Shown here piece by piece: positions 27,894 through 36,729 of a stretch of 64,000 nt of DNA. The DNA comes from Legionella sp. W10-070. GTDB taxonomy: Bacteria > Pseudomonadota > Gammaproteobacteria > Legionellales > Legionellaceae. Where the stretch lies: the NCBI RefSeq assembly GCF_900640175.1, contig NZ_CAAAJC010000002.1, forward strand, positions 1 to 64,000, given 5' to 3'. The position numbers and the translations under genes were made by a program. Positions within the stretch are counted from its first letter, which is position 1; every line of letters starts with the position of its first letter. The notes below the pieces were generated by a model that saw only the letters and a list, made by a program, of their open reading frames with translations, made no database searches and was not told the origin of the DNA.

Positions 27894-27929
27894 CTGGTCT
27901 CTGTGAAAAAATTGGTTCCCAGAGCCTAG
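27894..27929. repeat. 36-bp hairpin resembling fused ends of the CTAG-bounded element
   Basis: CTGGTCTCTGTGAA at the left matches 11 of 14 bases of CTAGGTTCTGTGAA, and TTCCCAGAGCCTAG at the right matches 12 of 14 of TTCACAGAACCTAG, the two ends of the 166-bp element at 14107. The arms pair with each other. The CTAG at 27926-27929 contains the TAG stop of the SPOR gene. It may be an internally deleted element or simply a bidirectional terminator between convergent genes. Confidence 0.45.
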
Positions 27930-28582
27930 GCATCCAGCTTCCGTACCATCCCCTTAAGATGCTCACTGCGAGCCACTTCAACCTGTATTTTTTCTGCCTC
28001 CAACCGTGAAGTATAAGGGCCAAGGATTACCCTGAACCAACCGCCTTGTTGTGGAGGAGCAACCGCGATACGCACATCAAAACCTTTTAAAATGAGTGCC
28101 GCTTTCAACCGCTCTGCATCATGATTGCTTTTAAAAGAAGCCAGCTGTACCAAATAGGATTCTTTTTGCTTGCCGGGGGAAAGTAAGGGTTTGCTTATCG
28201 GCGGCGCTGTCGAAACAGTCGCTACAGGATTGGCCGTAACCACTGCTGCAGGAGTACCATTTTGCGGCTTCTCCACAAGCTGGGCAGGCGTTGTTAACAC
28301 TGGTTTTGGCAATGGAACCGATGCTCGATGATCTTTAGTCAGTAAGGTATAAAACTCAAATTTAGGTTTGGGTAGCTCTTTTTGTCTGGCAATCTCTTTT
28401 GCTTTCGGTTGAGGCTCCTCTTTTGCCAAAATATTTTGGTGAACCCAATGATTAACACTATTGAAATCAAATATACTGGCGGTCAGGTAGCCACACAAAA
28501 AAGAAGCCAGCACCCAGAAAAATTGCCTGGGTGTACTATTTTTCTGCCTTGTCGGCTTTCGTCTTTCATAATCTTTTGCCAT
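27926..28582 (-). CDS. SPOR domain membrane protein (FtsN-like)
   Basis: A 218-residue bitopic inner-membrane protein: a basic cytoplasmic N-terminus (about 1-20), one membrane helix (about 23-40, FFWVLASFLCGYLTASIF), a Pro/Ala-rich periplasmic linker (about 50-140) and a C-terminal SPOR domain (about 140-218, YLVQLASFKS...GWFRVILGPY). SPOR domains bind denuded peptidoglycan at the septum, so a role in cell division is likely. argS overlaps it by one base upstream, an arrangement common for ftsN-like genes. Its TAG stop lies inside a CTAG repeat end. Confidence 0.88.
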   Translation of the reverse strand: MAKDYERRKPTRQKNSTPRQFFWVLASFLCGYLTASIFDFNSVNHWVHQNILAKEEPQPKAKEIARQKELPKPKFEFYTLLTKDHRASVPLPKPVLTTPAQLVEKPQNGTPAAVVTANPVATVSTAPPISKPLLSPGKQKESYLVQLASFKSNHDAERLKAALILKGFDVRIAVAPPQQGGWFRVILGPYTSRLEAEKIQVEVARSEHLKGMVRKLDA

Positions 28583-30342
28583 TACATACTCTCAGGAGCC
28601 GATACACCCAATAGTTGCAAACCATTTTTTAAAACCTGACGCACTGCTGCCAACAAGCATAAGCGAGCGCTTCTTAATGCTTCTTTTTCACATAATAGTT
28701 GAACGGCATTGTAATAGCTATGTAACCCAGTAGCCAGTTCGCGCAAATAATAAGCCAATTGATGGGGCTCACAGGCTTTAGCCGATGCTTCAATAATTTC
28801 AGGATACCGGCCTGCCAGGGAAATTAAAGCGGTTTCCTGTGGTTCAGTCAATAAATGAAGATGAGCAAGTCCAGTTGTTTCATCCCAGCTTAAACCACGT
28901 TCCTTTAACTGCCTTAATACGGAGCTTATTCTTGCATGCGCATATTGAATATAATAAACAGGATTGTCACTTGATTCTGATTTTGCAAGATCCAGGTCGA
29001 AATCCATATGTTGTTCAGGCTTGCGCATTACATAAAAGAAACGGGCAGCATCATTACCTACTTCCTCGCGCAATTCTCTCAAGGTTACAAAGGAACCACT
29101 ACGAGTCGACATTTGCACCCGCTCACCACCCCGATAAAGAATAGCAAACTGCACCAGCAATACATCAAGCGCATTCTCGTCATGGCCCAAAGCCTTTACT
29201 GCTGCTTTTACCCGCGTAACATACCCATGATGGTCGGCACCAAAAATGTCAATAACCCGTGCAAAACCACGATCGTATTTATTCCAATGGTAAGCTACAT
29301 CGGAAGCAAAATAAGTGGTTTGGCCATTCGCACGAATAAGCACCCTATCTTTCTCATCATCAAAATCCGTTGCCCTAAACCATAAAGCGTCTGCCTTTTC
29401 ATAAGTATGGCCAGCCTCTTTTAATGCCTCAATCCCCTTACTGATTGCACTGTCATCAAACAAGGATTGCTCTGAAAACCAACAGTCAAACTCCACACCA
29501 AACTCGGCCAAATCGAGTTTGATGTCAGCCAATACAGAATCCAGCGCGTATTTATGAAATAACTTAAACCCCCGTTCAGTAAGCAACACTTGCGCCCGGG
29601 AAATAATCGCATCAATATAGACTTCCTTATCACCTCCTTCTGGTTCATCGACTGGCAACCCCTCCCTTATTATGGACCAGGGATGCACGAATTCAGTCCC
29701 ATATTGATCCATCACCTCCTGGGCGATATCCATCACATAGTCCCCACGATAGCCATTGGCCGGGAAAATAATATCTTCTCCAGACAAAATCAGATAGCGC
29801 AGCCAGACGCTCGCGGCAAGAATATTCATCTGCCGACCGGCATCATTAACATAGTATTCCCGGCTAACATCATACCCTGCCGCCATGAGAATATTCGCTA
29901 ACGTTGCGCCAAAAGCTGCCCCGCGACCATGCCCCACATGCAGAGGGCCGGTTGGATTAGCCGAAACAAATTCTAAAATAACTTTTTGCCCTTTGCCTAA
30001 ATTGCTACGGCCAAATGCTTCAGCCTGGTTAAGTACTTCTGCAATTACCTGAGAACGCGCCTCATCACGGATAAAAAAATTAATAAATCCAGGGCCGGCT
30101 ATTTCAAGCCGCTCAACCATAGGGTGGGAAGGCAAAGCCCCTATAATTAATTCAGCAAGCTTACGGGGGGGCTGGCGGCAAGGTTTGGCAAGCGTCATTG
30201 CCAGGTTGGTAGCGAAATCACCATGATTATTATCCTTGGCACGCTCCACTTTAATTTCGGCCACTGTATCCGCTGGAATAGCAGCAGTATGCTTAAGAGC
30301 GTTCAGGGCTTGTGCGAGTAATTGTTCAACAGTTTGTTTCAT
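28582..30342 (-). CDS. argS: Arginyl-tRNA synthetase
   Basis: Class I synthetase charging tRNA-Arg. From ATG 30342 it is 586 residues with the N-terminal Add-1 domain, the HIGH-type motif in [14 protein letters not shown] (about 123) and the second signature in VQMSTRSG, the usual ArgRS substitute for KMSKS. A C-terminal anticodon-binding domain follows (DALRVERG-type [15 protein letters not shown] end region). The longer in-frame TTG start at 30363 would add seven residues; neither has a strong ribosome-binding site. Confidence 0.95.
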   Translation of the reverse strand: MKQTVEQLLAQALNALKHTAAIPADTVAEIKVERAKDNNHGDFATNLAMTLAKPCRQPPRKLAELIIGALPSHPMVERLEIAGPGFINFFIRDEARSQVIAEVLNQAEAFGRSNLGKGQKVILEFVSANPTGPLHVGHGRGAAFGATLANILMAAGYDVSREYYVNDAGRQMNILAASVWLRYLILSGEDIIFPANGYRGDYVMDIAQEVMDQYGTEFVHPWSIIREGLPVDEPEGGDKEVYIDAIISRAQVLLTERGFKLFHKYALDSVLADIKLDLAEFGVEFDCWFSEQSLFDDSAISKGIEALKEAGHTYEKADALWFRATDFDDEKDRVLIRANGQTTYFASDVAYHWNKYDRGFARVIDIFGADHHGYVTRVKAAVKALGHDENALDVLLVQFAILYRGGERVQMSTRSGSFVTLRELREEVGNDAARFFYVMRKPEQHMDFDLDLAKSESSDNPVYYIQYAHARISSVLRQLKERGLSWDETTGLAHLHLLTEPQETALISLAGRYPEIIEASAKACEPHQLAYYLRELATGLHSYYNAVQLLCEKEALRSARLCLLAAVRQVLKNGLQLLGVSAPESM

Positions 30343-30578
30343 AGCGCTTTGTTCACTCGTCAAAAAGCAGCTATTATGCGCTTTTTCACATCAGATGCAA
30401 AGTAGTCAGCCTCTCCAAAAATCGTTGTCCGGAGCAGGAAAATCATTAATAGTAGCGATAAAAGCCAGCATCAAATGGATAGAATGGAAGGTTAACGGTT
30501 ATTAATCTTTAATAATACAAATTTATAGCCAAGTGAAAATACCTGTTTTTGTTAACATCGATTTTAATCTACCACCAA

Positions 30579-30773
30579 TTACTCAATTGGACTTTCCTTA
30601 AATTTTCTTACAATTTCCTTTGTTTCATTATCAATAATTTCCCCTTGAATTCGACAACTAAAGCCATTAGCAAAAGTGAGCATCCATAGATAAAGATGCT
30701 CGATGTCATCGCCCGATTTCTGCGCGACAACTTCATCCTGTGAATAAATTTTTGCAGTGTAAGGATACTTCAT
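30579..30773 (-). CDS. Small hypothetical protein
   Basis: A 64-residue soluble protein (MKYPYTAKIYSQDE start) with alternating beta-strand character, ending in KFKESPIE. CAGGA seven bases before the ATG at 30773 supports this start over the ATG at 30791. It stands alone between argS and thpR on the minus strand. I recognise no family. Its composition and ribosome-binding site make it more likely real than not. Confidence 0.5.
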   Translation of the reverse strand: MKYPYTAKIYSQDEVVAQKSGDDIEHLYLWMLTFANGFSCRIQGEIIDNETKEIVRKFKESPIE

Positions 30774-31003
30774 AAATTTGTCCTGATTCATGGACTCATT
30801 AAAGATATAGTACCTTATACTTATTCTATCAACTAAAAAATTATAAATATTATCACGCCAATTTAAAAATGATTAATTGTGTTATAATTTAATAAATTCG
30901 CTCTAAAAATAGATGTTTATATACACGCATAATCAATTGAATTATCATTCAATAAAAGTTAGTATAACCTGAATTAATTGAAGTATTTCAAGAGCAAATA
31001 AAA

Positions 31004-31567
31004 ATGAAATATTCCCGCATTTTTTTTGCAATAGAACCTCAAGAATCATTATTGGAAATATTAAATGATATTTTAAACCATTTAAATAAAAATCCGCTTA
31101 TAGAACAAGAAATAAAATGGGTTCCATTAAATAACTTACATGTGACGCTGGCCTTTATCGGCACCATTCAGCGCGAACATATTCCAACTTTAATTAAAAA
31201 TGTGAAACACCATATCAAGTGTGTTGAGCCATTTTATTTGGAATTGGGAAATCTGATGTTGTTTCCGGCAGGAAATTGCCCAAAAGTTATTTCCCTGCAG
31301 GCAGGACCAAATTCTACCCTGGTACAGGTTACCGACCATATTAACCAAGGCATTCTGGCGACTCATTATCCAATTGAAACCCGCCCTTTTCGTGGCCACA
31401 TGACACTTGCACGGCTCAATAATTATAAACCCGACGTTTCTTCTCTGGCACAAATCGAAATAGCCAAAATTCCCAGGTTTTTGATTAACGAGATCACGCT
31501 ATTTGAAAGCAAATCGGCTGCGGGAACATCCCACTATCAACCGTTGACGAGGTTTATTTTAACCTAG
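31004..31567 (+). CDS. thpR: RNA 2',3'-cyclic phosphodiesterase (LigT/ThpR family)
   Basis: A 2H phosphoesterase that opens 2',3'-cyclic phosphate RNA ends in vitro. The 187-residue product has the two HxTx motifs, HVTLAF (about residue 46) and HMTLAR (about 132), each in a similar half of the fold. The start is ATG after a weak GAGCAA site. Its TAG stop codon (31565-31567) lies inside the CTAG left boundary of the 153-bp element, so the original 3' end of the gene may have been altered by the insertion. Confidence 0.9.
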   Translation: MKYSRIFFAIEPQESLLEILNDILNHLNKNPLIEQEIKWVPLNNLHVTLAFIGTIQREHIPTLIKNVKHHIKCVEPFYLELGNLMLFPAGNCPKVISLQAGPNSTLVQVTDHINQGILATHYPIETRPFRGHMTLARLNNYKPDVSSLAQIEIAKIPRFLINEITLFESKSAAGTSHYQPLTRFILT

Positions 31568-31716
31568 TACAACGTTTCACTGAATCTGTCCAGTTTGTCA
31601 TTCCCGCGCAGGCGGGAATCTATCTCTCAGGTGAAGTGAGGAGCTAAATTGGGCTATGGATTCCCGCCTGCGCGGGAATGACAGTGTAAAACAGAATCAG
31701 TGAAACGTTGTACTAG
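31564..31716. repeat. 153-bp CTAG-bounded palindromic element, copy 2
   Basis: Same element as 13958-14110 in inverse orientation, about 96% identical over its whole length, ending CTAG at both sides. It lies exactly between the convergent thpR and AI-2E permease genes. The left CTAG holds the thpR stop and the right CTAG the permease stop. The long hairpin it forms may also act as a two-way terminator. Confidence 0.95.
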
Positions 31717-32801
31717 TGTCTGGCAAGGTTTTCATAGGCTTTTTTAATATAACCATCCTGGGACAAGAGAACAGCAATGGGACGGGTTAAATCAAAATGG
31801 GCAAAAATAATCATCATCATTACCGTAATAGGCACAGAAAGAAACATGCCTAAAACTCCCCAGATAGTTCCCCAAAACGCCAAAGCAATTAAAATAACCA
31901 GGGGGCTTAGGTTGAGCGATTTTCCCAGGAAACGAGGCTCAATCAGGTTGCCAACAATAAATTGTATAGCAATGATTCCTGACGCAATCACGATAAAAGG
32001 AAACCAGCTTTGGAATTGAATCAGCGCCAATAACATAGGGAATGCCGTGGCGACAATAGCACCAATATTAGGAATAAAGTTCAGGAAAAAAATCAATAAA
32101 GCCCAGAATTCAGCAAAATCAAGCCCTACCGACTTCATAATAATCCAACTGGCTGTAGCAGTAACAAGGCTCAATAAGGTCTTTAATCCCAGGTAAGTTT
32201 GGGTATCTTTAACAATGTGGGTCAGAATGTTATTAACCAACAGTCTATGATTGGTCTGGGGGAAAAGGGCGTCCAGTTTTTGAGTAAAGAAATGTTGCTC
32301 TACAAACAGGAACACAACATAGAGTGCGATTAACACCGCAGAACCAGTAACGGCTGTAAATACCCCGTAAATATTCACCAGAATACCTTGTACACTAATA
32401 CTCTGAAAAAAATTATCCATATTCGTCAGTGACTTTAAGTGGAAACGCTCATCCATTCGATTAAAAATATGGGTTAAGTTTTCTTGATAACGTGGTGAGG
32501 CAGCAATAACATCATTAACATTATTGGTAATAATATCAATTAAAATCTTTACCAAAAACGTAACAACCGACAAAGCTAATACCATGCTTAACCAACTCGG
32601 CAGCCGCGAACCGACCAACGGTATTCGCTGGACTGCATTATGAATAGTATTTAACAAATGCCAAATAAAAACCGAGATGATTAAGGGGATCAGTAAACTG
32701 CGGCCAGCAATGAGCAAATAACCAACAAGCGACACCAGGATCAGTGCTGCAGTACAAATGAGAATGCGATTTCCATCCCTAAGATTCAAATTTTTGTTCA
32801 T
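31713..32801 (-). CDS. AI-2E family (PerM-like) membrane permease
   Basis: A 362-residue integral membrane protein with about eight helices and the family layout: two or three N-terminal helices, a soluble loop (about 90-150), then a C-terminal helix block with FFLNFIPNIGAIVATAFPMLLA-like sequence near residue 240 and LIEPRFLGKSLNLSPLVILIAL near 285. Members have been proposed as exporters of AI-2 or as sodium/proton antiporters, so the substrate is open. It is divergent from recG. Its TAG stop is supplied by the right end of the 153-bp repeat. Confidence 0.88.
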   Translation of the reverse strand: MNKNLNLRDGNRILICTAALILVSLVGYLLIAGRSLLIPLIISVFIWHLLNTIHNAVQRIPLVGSRLPSWLSMVLALSVVTFLVKILIDIITNNVNDVIAASPRYQENLTHIFNRMDERFHLKSLTNMDNFFQSISVQGILVNIYGVFTAVTGSAVLIALYVVFLFVEQHFFTQKLDALFPQTNHRLLVNNILTHIVKDTQTYLGLKTLLSLVTATASWIIMKSVGLDFAEFWALLIFFLNFIPNIGAIVATAFPMLLALIQFQSWFPFIVIASGIIAIQFIVGNLIEPRFLGKSLNLSPLVILIALAFWGTIWGVLGMFLSVPITVMMMIIFAHFDLTRPIAVLLSQDGYIKKAYENLARH

Positions 32802-32862
32802 GGCAAGTCAACATTAAACTATTTTCCTGTTATTATCAGGTTTTTTTGATATAAATCATACT

Positions 32863-34935
32863 GTGTTGCAACAACCTTGTGAAATTTTAGCCGGAATAGG
32901 CTCAACACTCGCAGCCAAACTCGGTAAATGTGGCATTAGCACTGTAGCTGATTTACTGCTCCATCTACCTTACCGCTATCAGGATAGAACCCGCATCACC
33001 ACCATCCGTGATTTGCAGGTTGATAACTGGTGTGTAATTGTGGGAAAAGTCTGCAAAACAGAAATCAAATATGGCAAGCGCATGATGCTCTATTGCTATG
33101 TGGAAGACAAAACCGGCATCCTGAAAATTCGCTTCTTCCACTTTAACAAGCAACAGGTGAAAACACTGAATGAAAGCAAGCTGATAAGGGCATTTGGCGA
33201 GGTCCGTGAATTTTCCAACACCCTGGAAATGATCCATCCTGAATATCAATTACTAAACAGCGAGGACGATTGTATCGTTGATGAAACACTGACCCCCATC
33301 TATCACACGACACAGGGGCTCAGCCAAACCCGTTTACGCCAACTCATTAAGACCGCATTAAACACTTGCCGTGAGCAATTAGCCGATTTGGAATGGATGG
33401 ACGTTGAAGAATTGGAAAAACATCATTTTCCTTCATTAACCGAAGCCATGGAGTTATTGCATAATCCCCCTCCGGACATTCCCTTATCCGCATTGGAGGA
33501 AGGCACTCATCCGGCGCTGAAACGACTTGCTTTTGATGAATTGCTTGCACAGCAACTCAGCATGCAATTTGCAAGACAGCACCGTGGCAACCTCAATGCG
33601 CCTACCATGTCTTCGCAACCCGACTTGGAAAAACGTTTTATCAATCAATTACCTTTCTCGCTGACAAACGCCCAGCAACGCGTCAGTAAAGAGATCACTG
33701 CTGATTTGCTACAATCAAAACCTATGTTAAGGCTGGTACAAGGCGATGTTGGTTCGGGAAAAACCGTTGTTGCCGCGCTTGCCGCTTTACAAGCCATTGG
33801 TAATGGTTATCAGGTTGCATTCATGGCGCCTACAGAATTATTAAGCGAACAACATACCATGAATTTTCAAGCCTGGTTTTCGTCGCTGGGGATAAACTGC
33901 CGCCGATTGAGCGGCAAACTAAAGACCAACGAACGTAAGGAAACATTAGCCCTTCTAGCTAATAATGATTGCCAAATCCTTATCGGCACGCATGCCCTAT
34001 TCCAGGAAAATGTGCACTTTGCCAATCTTGGTTTGGTTATTATCGATGAGCAACATCGTTTCGGGGTAGAACAACGGCTGCTATTGCAGCAGAAAGGGCA
34101 GCAGGCTGAACTAATCCCCCATCAACTATTAATGACCGCAACGCCTATCCCAAGGACACTGGCAATGACGCAGTTAGCACACCTTGATTTATCCGTTATT
34201 GATGAATTACCACCGGGACGAACCCCAATTTCCACCGCCGTCATTAACCAGGAAAAAAGAGCCCCGATTATCAGCCGATTGCAAGAAGCAATTGCCAGTG
34301 GCCGTCAAGCCTACTGGGTTTGCACCCTAATAGAAGAGTCAGAAAAATTACAATGCATTGCAGCGACAGCAACTGCTGAGCAACTTCAACAGCAACTACC
34401 TGAGGTCCGGGTCGGACTCATTCATGGACGGATGAAATCGACAGAAAAGGAAGCGACCATGCATGCATTTAAGAGTGGTGAAATCAACCTTCTGGTTGCC
34501 ACAACCGTCATTGAAGTCGGAGTGGATGTACCAAATGCCAGTTTGATGATTATTGAAAATGCAGAGCGTTTGGGTCTATCACAATTGCATCAATTGCGTG
34601 GCCGTGTAGGACGAGGTAGCCAGCAATCGCACTGTTTATTGCTTTATCAAGCACCGTTGTCATTCTCGGGTGCTGAACGATTAAAAGTCATGCGCGCCAC
34701 CTCTGATGGCTTTGTCATTGCTGAAAAAGATCTCGCCTTACGAGGCGCAGGCGAAATATTAGGAGTCAAACAAACAGGCTATCGGCAATTCAAGGTAGCC
34801 GACCTTCACCGCGACCAATTACTTTTGCCCTTGGCGGCAAAAATGGCCAGGCACTTAATAAATAATAAATCAAATATAGCAGAGGCCATCACCAGGCGCT
34901 GGCTGGGGCAGTTTGAACAATTTTTACAAGGTTAA
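32863..34935 (+). CDS. recG: ATP-dependent DNA helicase RecG
   Basis: Branch-migrating helicase that processes stalled forks and recombination intermediates. The 690-residue product has the N-terminal wedge (OB-fold) domain (about 50-150), Walker A GDVGSGKT (296-303), DEQH box (about 395-398), the TATPIPRT motif and the QLRGRVGRG motif VI, all intact. The start is GTG at 32863 or the adjacent TTG; no clear ribosome-binding site. The stretch of its 3' end from about 34777 to 34861 has a decayed duplicate at 36261-36343. Confidence 0.95.
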   Translation: MLQQPCEILAGIGSTLAAKLGKCGISTVADLLLHLPYRYQDRTRITTIRDLQVDNWCVIVGKVCKTEIKYGKRMMLYCYVEDKTGILKIRFFHFNKQQVKTLNESKLIRAFGEVREFSNTLEMIHPEYQLLNSEDDCIVDETLTPIYHTTQGLSQTRLRQLIKTALNTCREQLADLEWMDVEELEKHHFPSLTEAMELLHNPPPDIPLSALEEGTHPALKRLAFDELLAQQLSMQFARQHRGNLNAPTMSSQPDLEKRFINQLPFSLTNAQQRVSKEITADLLQSKPMLRLVQGDVGSGKTVVAALAALQAIGNGYQVAFMAPTELLSEQHTMNFQAWFSSLGINCRRLSGKLKTNERKETLALLANNDCQILIGTHALFQENVHFANLGLVIIDEQHRFGVEQRLLLQQKGQQAELIPHQLLMTATPIPRTLAMTQLAHLDLSVIDELPPGRTPISTAVINQEKRAPIISRLQEAIASGRQAYWVCTLIEESEKLQCIAATATAEQLQQQLPEVRVGLIHGRMKSTEKEATMHAFKSGEINLLVATTVIEVGVDVPNASLMIIENAERLGLSQLHQLRGRVGRGSQQSHCLLLYQAPLSFSGAERLKVMRATSDGFVIAEKDLALRGAGEILGVKQTGYRQFKVADLHRDQLLLPLAAKMARHLINNKSNIAEAITRRWLGQFEQFLQG

Positions 34936-35038
34936 CCCTCGCTTCTACAGTCAATTATAAAAATAATCGAAATAAATTGAAGTCAAGACTGTTTTTTCAT
35001 TTTTTCTTTGCTAAGATAGCTAGGCTAATTTCTTTCCT

Positions 35039-35193
35039 TCATCCACAAAAGATGTGGATAACTTTTTAATCCCTTCTCTGAAAAACTGACTCAATTATTC
35101 CATCCATTCTCTAAACCGCTTATAAATACTGGCTCTCTATTGAAATTTACCATACTTTTCCTCCTGATGTTTATCCACAAATTCTGTGGGTAA
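35039..35193. promoter_or_regulatory. Two inverted pairs of DnaA-box-like motifs upstream of kinase 1
   Basis: The 400-base gap 34936-35335 contains TCATCCACA (35039-35047) facing TGTGGATAA (35053-35061), and TTATCCACA (35171-35179) facing TGTGGGTAA (35185-35193). TTATCCACA is the consensus DnaA box. Both pairs recur at the same relative places before the second kinase (36424-36578). They may bind DnaA or another regulator, or be conserved only because the segment was duplicated. Confidence 0.5.
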
Positions 35194-35335
35194 CTCTGTG
35201 CATAGGATGTAAAATACCTTTAAAATAAGGCATGGCTTTCAATGCGCGATAATTCATCGTCCCCTTTATATATTTTTTCTATACCCACAGATGAGAATGA
35301 TTTAAAATCGCACAATTTAATGCAAGGTAAACCGT

Positions 35336-36229
35336 ATGAAAAAAAATACCAGCAATGCAGCCGATAGCACTGGAATAGAAAAACCCGCAGTTCTTACCAA
35401 CGTGATAACTCCCGATGACAAATCAGAAACCGTTCAGGTTCAGCAATTAGAGCAGATTGGCAAGGGGGCATTTGGTGTTATCTACAAAGGATTGTTAAAA
35501 GATCAGGCAATCGCTATCAAGGAAACAGGTAATAGAAACCTAAATGAAATAAAAATCATGTGCCTACTGGCAAAGCTCCATGCCCCTTATGTTGTTCATT
35601 TGATAGCCTATTCGTATTCGCTGGAAGACCGCTCCAACCGTCTTTACCTGCAATACATGAAAAATAATTCAATAAAAAAATACATCAAAGCCAATCCACA
35701 ACCGGAAGACTGGTCTTTACGTTACCTTTGGATACAGGAAATTGCCAGAGGTCTTGCATACCTGCATCAGTTGAAAATTGTACATAAGGACATTAAAGCA
35801 GATAACATCCTGCTTGACGACGACCTTCATGCCAAAATAAGTGACTTCGGTTTTGCAGAGATCATGGAAAACGACAGACTGACCTCAGCAACAGGTTCCC
35901 TCTTGTGGGTGGCTCCAGAAGTTTTCCAGAGAATGTCCCATAATGAAAAAGCGGATATTTTTAGCCTTGCTGTTACCATATGGGAAATTGCCAACTGGAA
36001 AGAACCCCAGCCTTATAAACCCGAAGAAGAATTTTTAGTTACTGATCTTGCAATCCAAGTCCTGGAAAAAAGACAAAGCACAGATGAGATCGGCAAGCCC
36101 AAGTTAGCTAAACTGATCACCTGGGGATGGCAAGGAAACCCGGAAAACCGTCCGTCAGCAAAAGAGGTGGTCGAGGAATTAGAGTCAGGAATTGACACAC
36201 TGTCAGAAAATCTTTTAAGCAGACAATAA
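35336..36229 (+). CDS. Eukaryotic-like protein kinase, candidate effector (copy 1)
   Basis: A 297-residue protein that is almost only a kinase domain. It has the glycine loop GKGAFG (42-47), the ATP-anchoring lysine K62 in AIKE, HKDIKADN (150-157) with the catalytic Asp in place of the common HRD, DFG (170-172) and an APE motif. It should be catalytically competent and resembles the tyrosine-kinase-like group more than bacterial Hanks kinases. No membrane segment or extracellular sensor is present, unlike PknB-type proteins, which favours a translocated effector. The neighbouring kinase at 36730 arose by tandem duplication. Confidence 0.85.
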   Translation: MKKNTSNAADSTGIEKPAVLTNVITPDDKSETVQVQQLEQIGKGAFGVIYKGLLKDQAIAIKETGNRNLNEIKIMCLLAKLHAPYVVHLIAYSYSLEDRSNRLYLQYMKNNSIKKYIKANPQPEDWSLRYLWIQEIARGLAYLHQLKIVHKDIKADNILLDDDLHAKISDFGFAEIMENDRLTSATGSLLWVAPEVFQRMSHNEKADIFSLAVTIWEIANWKEPQPYKPEEEFLVTDLAIQVLEKRQSTDEIGKPKLAKLITWGWQGNPENRPSAKEVVEELESGIDTLSENLLSRQ

Positions 36230-36260
36230 TAAAATATCTGAACTTATAAATTAATAAACC

Positions 36261-36343
36261 GTTTATCGGCAATTCAAATGGCTAACCTCCACTATAATCC
36301 ATTACTTTTGCCGTTGGCGGCCACAATTGACAGACGCTTGATA
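36261..36343 (+). pseudogene. Decayed duplicate of the 3' end of recG
   Basis: The segment starts TATCGGCAATTCAA and continues with ATTACTTTTGCCGTTGGCGG, closely matching recG codons at about 34777-34861 (TATCGGCAATTCAAGG; ATTACTTTTGCCCTTGGCGG). It then joins sequence equal to the recG-kinase intergenic leader (ATAATCGAAATAAATTGAAG), after loss of the last part of recG. It has no coding role and marks the left edge of the duplicated unit. Confidence 0.85.
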
Positions 36344-36423
36344 AAAATAATCGAAATAAATTGAAGTCAAGACTGTTTTTTCATTTTTTCTTTGCTAAGA
36401 TAGCAAAGCTGATTTCTCTTTCT

Positions 36424-36578
36424 TCACCCACAAAATCTGTGGATAACTTTTTACTCCCTTCTGTAAAAAACTGGTTCATTTATTCCACTCATCCTCCAAG
36501 CCCCTTATAAATAATGGCTTTCTATTGGTTTTTACCGCCCTTTTTCTCCTGGCGTTTATCCACAATTTCTGTGGGTAA
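36424..36578. promoter_or_regulatory. Two inverted pairs of DnaA-box-like motifs upstream of kinase 2
   Basis: TCACCCACA (36424-36432) faces TGTGGATAA (36438-36446), and TTATCCACA (36556-36564) faces TGTGGGTAA (36570-36578). Spacing matches the leader of kinase 1, although bases between have changed. The 500-base gap 36230-36729 contains, in order, the recG remnant, this leader and the kinase 2 start region. Confidence 0.5.
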
Positions 36579-36729
36579 CTCTGTGCATAGGATGTAAAAT
36601 ACCTTTAAAATAAGGCCTGTCTTCCAATGATTGATATTTTATCTTTCCTACAGTCCTGTATTCTTTTCTATACCCACAGGTAGAAATGATTTAAAATAGC
36701 ACAAAATATGTTTAATAAAGGCTAACCGC

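Noticed and set aside
35039-35193. Chromosome replication origin
   Set aside because: Only a few DnaA-box-like motifs, no 13-mer unwinding repeats seen, no dnaA, dnaN or gidA nearby, and the same region is duplicated before the second kinase.
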